Shown: one piece after another, positions 23,493-29,787 of the stretch
Position numbering within the stretch: the first letter of the stretch is position 1
Layout of the letters: every line of letters begins with the position of its first letter
NCBI GenBank assembly: GCA_903907865.1
Contig: CAIVPR010000179.1
Coordinates: 1 to 64,000 of the forward strand
DNA from: an uncultured Acidobacteriia bacterium
GTDB taxonomy: Bacteria > Acidobacteriota > Terriglobia > Bryobacterales > Bryobacteraceae
Direction of reading: 5' to 3'
Length of the DNA: 64,000 nt
Notes under the pieces: generated by a model
What the model saw: the letters and a program-made list of their open reading frames with translations, nothing else
Databases searched by the model: none
What the model was told of the DNA's origin: nothing
Made by a program: the position numbers and the translations under genes

Positions 23493-25561
23493 CCCCCAAG
23501 ACCCCCGCCAAACACCAACCCTTCGTCCCGCCGGGCGTGAAGATGGAGGAGTTCACCATCCGCGCCGTGCTCCTCGGACTCGTCCTGTGCGTCGTGCTGG
23601 GCGCGGCGAACGCCTACCTGGGCCTTCGCGCCGGGCAGACGATCGCAGCCACCTACCCCGCCGCCGTCATCTCGATGGCCGTCCTGCGCATCTGGAAGGG
23701 CAGCATTCTGGAAGAGAATATCGCCCGGACCGCCGGTTCGATCGGGGAATCCGTGGCCGCCGGGGCAGTTTTCACCATCCCCGCGTTCGTTCTGTCGCAC
23801 TCGTGGATGGATTTCAGCCCCGGTGTCGCCTACTGGAAATCGACGGCGCTGATGATGATCGGCAGCGTGCTGGGCGTGCTGTTCGTGTCGTTGGTGCGGA
23901 GAACGTTGGTGGAGGACCCCGAACTCCCGTTCCCCGAATCGGTCGCTGCGGCGCAGATCCACAAGGCGGGCCAAGTCGGGGCGGACGCGGCCAAGCACCT
24001 CGTAAACAACATGCTCCTTGGAGCGGGCGTATTCCTCGCCGGGGCGTTCAACTTCTTCGCCACCGACATGGACTGGTTCTTCAACGTCGGCACCCTCGGG
24101 CGCTCGGCTCTGCGTCTGGGTGCGCCGGGCTCGAAGAACTTCCTGCAAACGGGCGGCGTGACCGTCTTCTCCGGCCCGACCATCAGCCCGGCCTACCTCG
24201 GCGTGGGCTACGTCATCGGGCCCGCGCTATCGGCTTTGAATTTCTCCGGCAGCGTCATCGCGTGGGGCCTGCTGATCCCGCTGCTGATGTACTTCCTCGG
24301 CCCCCAGTTGCACGCCTTCCTGCCCGCGAATTCCACCGGCGACGAGTCCTGGCTGGCCATCTCGGCGGCGGTTTGGCGCTTCATCGTGCGGCCCGTCGCC
24401 GTCGGCGGGATGCTGACCGGCGCGTCCTACACGCTGTTCAAGATGCGGAAATCGCTCTTCGGCGGCCTGAAGCGCGCCTTCGCCGAGATGAAGACCGGTG
24501 CCGCGCCTGCCGAAACCACCGCCCGCACGGAGCGCTACATGAGTTCCCGCATCGTGCTCGCCGGCATCTTCGGCGTGTTCGGCCTGATGATCGTGCTCTA
24601 CACCTACCTCTCCGGCGGCATCGTGGCCGGGTTGGTGGCCGCTGTGGTCATGCTGATCGTGGGCTTCTGTTTCGCGACCGTTTCCGGCTATCTAGTCGGC
24701 GTGATTGGCTCGTCGAACAACCCGATTTCCGGCCTGACCCTTTCGACCGTCATTATCGCGGCGCTCTTGATGGTCGCGTTGGGCGTGAAGGGACAGGGAG
24801 GCGTGATCGCGGTGCTCGGCGTCGCGGCGGTTGTCTGCGTTTCGAGCGCGGTGGCGGGCGAATTGCTGCAAGACTTCAAGGTCGGCTACATCATCGGCGG
24901 CACCCCGCGCAGCATCCAGATTGTCGAACTGATCGCCGTGGTCCTGGCCAGCGCGGTCATGTACTTCCCGTTGTTGCTGCTGCATGAGGGCAACATGAAG
25001 ATGGGCGGCATCGGCTTCGGCGACGCCAAACTGCCCGCGCCGCAGGCCGGACTGATGGCCTCGCTGTCGCAGGGCATCGTGGGCGGCGACATGGCGTGGC
25101 CCCTGATCATCGCGGGCATCCTGATGGGCGTCGCGTTCATCATGATCGGCGTCAAGAGCCCCATGCTGGTTTCGATCGGCATGTATCTGCCCCTGGGGAC
25201 GACGTTCGCGATCTTCGTTGGCGGCATGGTCCGCTGGCTGAGCGACACTATTGCCACCCGCCGCGGCATGAACGAGGCGCAGAAGGTGCGGATCGAGAGC
25301 GTGGGCGTGCTGGCGGCGTCGGGGATGATCGCGGGCGAGGCGCTGATGGGGCTGGTGACGGCCGGATTCGCGGTCGCCGACATCAAGATCCCGGACGACG
25401 TCTTCAAATTGCAGGGAATTCCCATGCCGGATATGTTCAAGCACCCGTCGTACACGGTCGGCCTGGTGGTGATGGCGTTGTTGGGCCTGGTGCTGATCAA
25501 TGTGCCCATGGCGAATGCCGGACGGCCGGAGGATCCGCCTCCGCCAGCGGCGATTGTGTAG
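23489..25561 (+). CDS. OPT family oligopeptide transporter
   Basis: The 690-residue integral membrane protein has about 14-16 hydrophobic helices. Family marks are the N-terminal EFTIRAVLLGLVLCVVLGAA-like helix with NAYLGLRAGQTIAATYPAAV, the IGSSNNPISGLTLSTVI motif near residue 410, and GGDMAWPLIIAGILMGV near 530. OPT proteins import oligopeptides or metal-chelate peptides by proton symport across the inner membrane. It is translationally coupled to yqeY by a four-base overlap. No regulatory site was recognised. Confidence 0.9.
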   Translation: MTPKTPAKHQPFVPPGVKMEEFTIRAVLLGLVLCVVLGAANAYLGLRAGQTIAATYPAAVISMAVLRIWKGSILEENIARTAGSIGESVAAGAVFTIPAFVLSHSWMDFSPGVAYWKSTALMMIGSVLGVLFVSLVRRTLVEDPELPFPESVAAAQIHKAGQVGADAAKHLVNNMLLGAGVFLAGAFNFFATDMDWFFNVGTLGRSALRLGAPGSKNFLQTGGVTVFSGPTISPAYLGVGYVIGPALSALNFSGSVIAWGLLIPLLMYFLGPQLHAFLPANSTGDESWLAISAAVWRFIVRPVAVGGMLTGASYTLFKMRKSLFGGLKRAFAEMKTGAAPAETTARTERYMSSRIVLAGIFGVFGLMIVLYTYLSGGIVAGLVAAVVMLIVGFCFATVSGYLVGVIGSSNNPISGLTLSTVIIAALLMVALGVKGQGGVIAVLGVAAVVCVSSAVAGELLQDFKVGYIIGGTPRSIQIVELIAVVLASAVMYFPLLLLHEGNMKMGGIGFGDAKLPAPQAGLMASLSQGIVGGDMAWPLIIAGILMGVAFIMIGVKSPMLVSIGMYLPLGTTFAIFVGGMVRWLSDTIATRRGMNEAQKVRIESVGVLAASGMIAGEALMGLVTAGFAVADIKIPDDVFKLQGIPMPDMFKHPSYTVGLVVMALLGLVLINVPMANAGRPEDPPPPAAIV

Positions 25562-25597
25562 GGAATCCGGTATGCTGAAGGAAGGAAATCAATCGCG

Positions 25598-25846
25598 ATG
25601 ACGCTGACCGTTGAATTACCGGACGAAACTGCAGCTATCCTGAGAGCCAAGGCTGGCGAACAAGGTGTTTCCGAATCAGGATTTTTGGAGAAACTGTTGT
25701 CGCCTGTCGTTCGCGCAGCTCCCTTGCGTCGGCGTCCAACTCCCCAGGAGCGTCTCCTACGATTAGAAGCCTTCATCGCGACGCTGCCCAGCGATACGCC
25801 GCCACTTTCCGACGAGGCCGTCAGCCGAGCGAGCGTCTACCCGTAG
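25598..25846 (+). CDS. Ribbon-helix-helix-type antitoxin (VapB-like)
   Basis: An 82-residue protein with MTLTVELPDETAAILRAKAG, an N-terminal strand and helix pattern of ribbon-helix-helix regulators, then a proline/arginine-rich tail. AAGGA lies at good distance before ATG 25598. The PIN-domain gene follows 16 bases downstream, so this is the probable antitoxin of a VapBC-type pair that binds the toxin through its C-terminus and represses its own promoter. The subtype is assigned from context and secondary-structure pattern. Confidence 0.65.
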   Translation: MTLTVELPDETAAILRAKAGEQGVSESGFLEKLLSPVVRAAPLRRRPTPQERLLRLEAFIATLPSDTPPLSDEAVSRASVYP

Positions 25847-25862
25847 AAGCCAGTCCGAATCG

Positions 25863-26312
25863 ATGCTCCTCGACACCAACATGCTGCTGCGCACTTTGCA
25901 GCCGTCCAGCCCGCACCACGCGACTGCCCGGGCCGCGCTCGCCGCAGCGACGGGCCTTGGCATTCCGATGCAGGTAGTCCCCCAGAACCTCGTCGAACTC
26001 TGGGCCGTGGCAACACGGCCTTTGGCCCAGAACGGCTTGGGAATGTCCACTGCCGACGCTGCAGTCGCGTTGGCGGAAGTCGAGGAATTCTGCGACATCC
26101 TGCCCGACAACGACCGCATCCACCCCATCTGGGAGTCCCTCGTCATCGAACACCGCGTTTCCGGCAAACCTACCCACGACGCCCGCATCGTCGCTGCCAT
26201 GAAATCCCACGGTGTCACCGACATCCTAACCTTCAACGGTGCCGATTTCACGCGCTTCCCCGGCATCACAATCGTTCATCCGACCGATCTGGTTCACCCC
26301 AACCGGGTCTGA
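25863..26312 (+). CDS. PIN-domain toxin (VapC-like ribonuclease)
   Basis: The 149-residue protein has the PIN acidic residues: Asp in MLLDTNMLLR at residue 4, Glu in QNLVELWAVATRP (about residue 46), Asp near KPTHDARIVAAM (about residue 109) and Asp after FNGADFTRF (about 127). All four are present, so it should be a metal-dependent ribonuclease, typically cutting tRNA or rRNA. It follows the antitoxin-like gene. GrpB begins six bases after its stop. The pair appears intact in contrast to the DUF433 relics. Confidence 0.8.
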   Translation: MLLDTNMLLRTLQPSSPHHATARAALAAATGLGIPMQVVPQNLVELWAVATRPLAQNGLGMSTADAAVALAEVEEFCDILPDNDRIHPIWESLVIEHRVSGKPTHDARIVAAMKSHGVTDILTFNGADFTRFPGITIVHPTDLVHPNRV

Positions 26313-26318
26313 CTCGCC

Positions 26319-26840
26319 ATGGTCGAAATTGCCGACTACAACCCGCTCTGGCCCGAAGCCTTCGAACTGGAAGCCACCCGCATCCGCGCGGCCCTCGCCG
26401 ACCGCGTTCTGCGCCTCGAACACGCCGGCTCGACCTCGGTCCCCGGCCTCCCCGCCAAGCCCGTCATCGACATCATCCTCGCCGTTGCCGACTCTGCCGA
26501 CGAGCCCGCCTACGCCCCGCCCCTCGAGCAAGCCGGGTACGTCCTGCGAATCCGCGAACCCGACTGGTACCAGCACCGCATGTTCAACCACGCAGAGACG
26601 GTAGTGAACCTCCACGTTTTCACTGTCGGCTGCCCGGAAATCGACCAGATGCTCAAGTTCCGCGATTGGCTCCGCACCCACCCCGACGACCGCGACCTCT
26701 ACGCCGCCGTCAAGTGCGACCTCGCGAAACGGAGGTGGGAAACCATCGACGAATACGCCCAAGCCAAGTCCGCAGTCGTCGGGGAAATCCTTGGGCGGGC
26801 GCGCAGGAGACCCGTAAAGGTCAATTTCTGCCGCGAGTGA
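26319..26840 (+). CDS. GrpB family (UPF0157) protein, nucleotidyltransferase-like fold
   Basis: The 173-residue protein carries the GrpB signature RVLRLEHAGSTSVPGLPAKP followed by VIDIILAV at about residues 29-57, a YHRMFNHAE-like segment as WYQHRMFNHAETVVNLHVF, and LKFRDWLRTHPDDRDLYAAVK. The fold is nucleotidyltransferase-like, but the biochemical role of most members is not established; some are fused to CoaE. It is close behind the VapBC-like pair, possibly by readthrough. Its 3' end overlaps by 20 bases the convergent gene at 26821-27177. Confidence 0.85.
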   Translation: MVEIADYNPLWPEAFELEATRIRAALADRVLRLEHAGSTSVPGLPAKPVIDIILAVADSADEPAYAPPLEQAGYVLRIREPDWYQHRMFNHAETVVNLHVFTVGCPEIDQMLKFRDWLRTHPDDRDLYAAVKCDLAKRRWETIDEYAQAKSAVVGEILGRARRRPVKVNFCRE

Positions 26841-27177
26841 AGTAGTAGGTGACCGCCGACCCGACGAGCCCCGAGATCACAGGTAATGCGGCGTTGAACG
26901 CGGCGCTCGTCGCGTCCGTCTTCTTGCCGTTCCACTCCATCACCATGACGCAAAGGTAATGTCCAATCACGACAACGGCCAATAGGACAATGAGCCACTT
27001 TGCGATATTGCCTCGGTGAACGTCCTCGACCGCCTTGCTGCCGACTGGCCGTTCTGCTTCCGCTGGGACAACATCACCGCCATCCCGCAACGCTCCATCC
27101 GGGACATCGTCACCCCTGTTCCCCGACGTTCTAAACCTAGCCGGAGGACGTCCGAGCCCCTTTGCCGTCTCGCTCAT
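26821..27177 (-). CDS. Small protein with two membrane segments, unrecognised
   Basis: The 118-residue product has a polar, charged N-terminal half (about residues 1-55) and two hydrophobic helices: AKWLIVLLAVVVIGHYLCVM (about 59-78) and AALPVISGLVGSAVTYYF (about 96-113), ending in a short basic tail TRGRN. No family was recognised. It begins five bases after the stop of the ribbon-helix-helix-like gene, so the two form a cassette. The short membrane layout recalls small membrane effectors of conflict systems, but this is only a resemblance. Confidence 0.5.
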   Translation of the reverse strand: MSETAKGLGRPPARFRTSGNRGDDVPDGALRDGGDVVPAEAERPVGSKAVEDVHRGNIAKWLIVLLAVVVIGHYLCVMVMEWNGKKTDATSAAFNAALPVISGLVGSAVTYYFTRGRN

Positions 27178-27182
27178 GGTGT

Positions 27183-27449
27183 TCAGGAAGCCGAGCTGTA
27201 GGTCGACCTGGATTCGGATCGACCCACGCGGCGCAACGATGGAATGGTGATCGTTTTCTCCTTGTTGGTCTTCGGGTTGCGAACCACCACTTCAGAGAAG
27301 CCCTCTTCCGCTTGATCCTGCAGGAACTCGCTAATCTGAATCGAATCACTCAACGCGGTAGCCAGTGTGGGGAACTTGCCCCTGCCCTGCACGTTCTCGA
27401 GACTCTTCAAACTACGCTCATCAAAGGAGAAAACGATTTTCTGCGCCAT
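27183..27449 (-). CDS. Small conserved protein, ribbon-helix-helix-like N-terminus
   Basis: From ATG 27449 the 88-residue product reads MAQKIVFSFDERSLKSLENV, then a helix ending in ISEFLQDQAEEGF, and a strand EVVVRNPKTNKEKTITIPSL. I recognise the pattern as a widespread family of unknown function; the strand followed by two helices resembles a ribbon-helix-helix DNA-binding domain (inference). A start seven codons earlier (27470) is possible. It precedes the membrane protein gene by five bases. It may be the regulator of this pair. Confidence 0.55.
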   Translation of the reverse strand: MAQKIVFSFDERSLKSLENVQGRGKFPTLATALSDSIQISEFLQDQAEEGFSEVVVRNPKTNKEKTITIPSLRRVGRSESRSTYSSAS

Positions 27450-27506
27450 GGTCGTCTCTGTTCGGATCATAACACCGCAGCGCGTGCCGCGCCAGCGGAT
27501 GACGGA

Positions 27507-27690
27507 CTAATTTTCGGTCGGCACCTTCTCCAAGTCGTCGATCACGAGGATCTCGGCCTGCCCCTTCTTCGCGTCCAACCTCAAGCCCGGTTGTTCCTGT
27601 AGCCCGGCATCTCCGGCATCCGGCGGTAAGGGACCAGCGCCGCCTGCTGGAGGCGGGCCGACGGGCATCGCGCGCCCGCAGTGCCGTAGC
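27507..27690 (-). pseudogene. C-terminal remnant of a TIGR03435-type acidobacterial protein
   Basis: The minus-strand frame encodes a proline/glycine stretch (PPPAGGAGPLPPDAGDA) followed by LQEQPGLRLDAKKGQAEILV and IDDLEKVPTEN with a TAG stop at 27509-27507. The LQEQLGL.LE..K.PVEVLVID..EKP.EN ending is characteristic of TIGR03435, a large secreted family of acidobacteria. No upstream part is present because the MFS gene ends at 27712, so only about 60 codons remain. The rest of 27471-27711 holds no other feature. Confidence 0.55.
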
Positions 27691-27711
27691 GGGGCAGTTG
27701 TAGGCCCCTGA

Positions 27712-29067
27712 CTATCCCCGGCCCTTGCTCAACCCCGCCGGGATGTGATTCCGCAGCACCAGCAAGGCAATCACGGACCCGGCCAGGCTTAGTCCGAGCG
27801 TTTCCACGTACGCCAGCCGCCCGGACTGGATTACAGCCGCGCCAGCAAACGCGCTCAGCATCGCCCCGAACCTGCCAAGCCCGGCGGCGAACGCGAGGCC
27901 TGTCGCGCGAACTTTGGTCGGGTAGACGTGGGCGGCCAACCCGAACAACGAGGTTTGCAGCGCGTTCACGAACATGCCGTGGATAGCCGCCGTGCCGATC
28001 AGCCAACTCTGGTCGGCATCGGGTGCGATAGGGATCAGATTGAGCGCGGCGGCAGTCAGCAGACCTCCGAGTCCTGCGAAAATCAGAGGCCCCCTGCTTC
28101 CGACCCGTCCGATCATCGCGGCCCAGGCCACCGCCCCGAACACTCCGCCCAAGTTGTACGCCGTCAAACCGTTGCTCGACTCCGCCAGCCCCAATCCGCG
28201 CGACGAAAGCAGCGTCGGGAACCAGTTGAACACCAGATAGACGGCCAGCATGGTGCAGAAATAGGCGGCCCAGAGACTCAGCGTGTCGCGGCGTTTGCCG
28301 GGCCCGACCAAGGCGGTGAGCTTCGAGTCGGATTCGACCCGCTGCTCGGCGCGGTCGACAAAATCGCCTCCACCTACCGGCGCGCCGTACATCTTGAACA
28401 GCAGCGCCCGCAACTCGTCCCACCGCTCCCGGTGGCGGCTCAGGAAGCGCGGAGATTCCGGCAGCAGCAGCCAGAGGACGGCGGCCAAGGCCACGGGTGC
28501 CGCGCCGCCGATGAGGAACAGGTTCTTCCAGCCCAGCGTCGGCAAAACCCGCCCCGACACCACGCCCGCCAGCATGCCGCCCAAGGGAACACTGACGATG
28601 GTCAGGGAAACGGCAAGAGCGCGTCTTCGCAACGGCGTGAACTCTGCGCTCAAGGCGCTCGCGTTGGGAAGGACGCCGCCGATCCCCGCACCCGCGATGA
28701 AGCGGAAGACAGCGAAGCCCGCGAGATTGGTGGAAAGGCCGGTCAGGCCCGTGGCGACCCCGACCACCAGCAAGTTGATGATGAGTGCCACGCGGCGTCC
28801 AAAGCGGTCGCCCAGCGCACCGCCGATTATCGTGCCCACCGACATCCCGAAAATTCCGAGCGCCAAGACCGGGGCGAAGGCAGCGCGGGCGATGCCCCAG
28901 GATTTCACAATCGCGGGCAGGGCAAAACCGACAAGCTGGAGGTCAAAGCCGTCGAAGGTGACGGCCAATGCGGAAAGGACGAGGATCGCACGCTGGTGCG
29001 CACTCCACTCCCCGAGGTCGAGGAGGGTACCCACGTCTATGGAGTTGTTTTGTTCTGGGCGGGACAA
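27712..29067 (-). CDS. MFS transporter of the aromatic-acid:H+ symporter type
   Basis: The 451-residue membrane protein has twelve predicted helices. The N-terminal FDGFDLQLVGFALPAIVKSWG segment with its DGFD charged pair, the loop GDRFGRRVALI (the MFS loop 2-3 motif) and ESPRFLSRHRERWDEL in the central loop are typical of the AAHS/sugar-porter group that imports benzoate-like acids or other organic acids. The first in-frame start is TTG 29067; GTG 29034 is an alternative and gives a start nearer to family alignments. No catabolic genes for aromatics are adjacent. Confidence 0.8.
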   Translation of the reverse strand: MSRPEQNNSIDVGTLLDLGEWSAHQRAILVLSALAVTFDGFDLQLVGFALPAIVKSWGIARAAFAPVLALGIFGMSVGTIIGGALGDRFGRRVALIINLLVVGVATGLTGLSTNLAGFAVFRFIAGAGIGGVLPNASALSAEFTPLRRRALAVSLTIVSVPLGGMLAGVVSGRVLPTLGWKNLFLIGGAAPVALAAVLWLLLPESPRFLSRHRERWDELRALLFKMYGAPVGGGDFVDRAEQRVESDSKLTALVGPGKRRDTLSLWAAYFCTMLAVYLVFNWFPTLLSSRGLGLAESSNGLTAYNLGGVFGAVAWAAMIGRVGSRGPLIFAGLGGLLTAAALNLIPIAPDADQSWLIGTAAIHGMFVNALQTSLFGLAAHVYPTKVRATGLAFAAGLGRFGAMLSAFAGAAVIQSGRLAYVETLGLSLAGSVIALLVLRNHIPAGLSKGRG

Positions 29068-29129
29068 GCGGATCTAGCCTATCAGACGCTACCAGCATCA
29101 AGCCGCGAGGGCCTGCCAGCTCAATGCGC

Positions 29130-29420
29130 CTACTTGGCCTTGGGCTTTTCGGTCTTTCCCGCTTCCTTCTCTTCCACTTCCGGAACCTTCGGCGCACCCT
29201 GCTTCGAGTGCAGGGATTCGCTGGAACTGGAAAGTGACGCGCTGTGGCGCTCCTCCGGCTGACCCGGGGCGGGCGGCGGGTATCCGTTGTCGGAGACGCC
29301 GGTCATGGTCTGGTTCCGGCTTCCACCGGGACCCGGCGAACTGGTACCGCATCCGCAGAGCAGGGTTGCCGCAAGCAATGCGACTGTGGCGAGGGCTTTC
29401 AGAAACATCTTTTTTATCAT
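29130..29420 (-). CDS. Predicted small lipoprotein
   Basis: The 96-residue product from ATG 29420 has a basic start (MIKKMFLKAL), a hydrophobic stretch and a lipobox ending in LLCGC (cysteine at about residue 23). The mature part is low-complexity, rich in Ser, Pro, Gly and Glu/Lys, and likely disordered. No family was recognised. The lipobox supports attachment to the inner or outer membrane. It lies upstream of and on the same strand as the MFS gene with a 62-base gap. Confidence 0.55.
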   Translation of the reverse strand: MIKKMFLKALATVALLAATLLCGCGTSSPGPGGSRNQTMTGVSDNGYPPPAPGQPEERHSASLSSSSESLHSKQGAPKVPEVEEKEAGKTEKPKAK

Positions 29421-29563
29421 CGCATGGTGGCTTTCCACAGAGCGATCCTGTCCTCGTCCGCAGAACTCCGGTCGCGCTGCGACCGCGGCGTTTGTTTCTC
29501 CCTGGCCGAGGCCGACAATCGGGTTCAGGAGACAGGCGACGAGCAAAAAGGGGCGACCCCAAT

Positions 29564-29583
29564 GATTTAGGTTTGACTAAATC
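29564..29583. promoter_or_regulatory. Perfect inverted repeat, candidate operator upstream of nrdJ
   Basis: GATTTAG and CTAAATC are perfect 7-base arms around a 6-base centre. The site lies about 200 bases before nrdJ in the 367-base gap (29421-29787) that also serves the divergent lipoprotein gene. The size and spacing fit a dimeric repressor site; the regulator is unknown. Confidence 0.3.
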
Positions 29584-29707
29584 TATCGTTCTGGGATCGA
29601 CTTCTCAACACGCGCCCGAGCGACCGAACGCGATCCGGCCGGTAGACCCGGAAGGTCTTTCTTTTCAGCGTTCCGCGCGGTAGACACACAGCATATGGAC
29701 TTTTTCC

Positions 29708-29737
29708 TTGACACCACACCACATCTTGGGGCAAGAT
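29708..29737 (+). promoter_or_regulatory. nrdJ: Candidate promoter of nrdJ
   Basis: TTGACA at 29708-29713 is a perfect -35 hexamer; CAAGAT at 29732-29737, 18 bases later, is a weak -10. The start codon is at 29788. No cobalamin riboswitch or obvious NrdR box pair was seen in 29421-29787. Confidence 0.35.
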
Positions 29738-29787
29738 TGCAGATGCGCTACTACTTTACTTTTGCAGTGCGCCGCTAGAAGCACCCT

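Noticed and set aside
29421..29787. Cobalamin riboswitch before the B12-dependent reductase
   Set aside because: I could not find the conserved B12-box-like segment or a suitable fold; only an inverted repeat and a weak promoter are visible.
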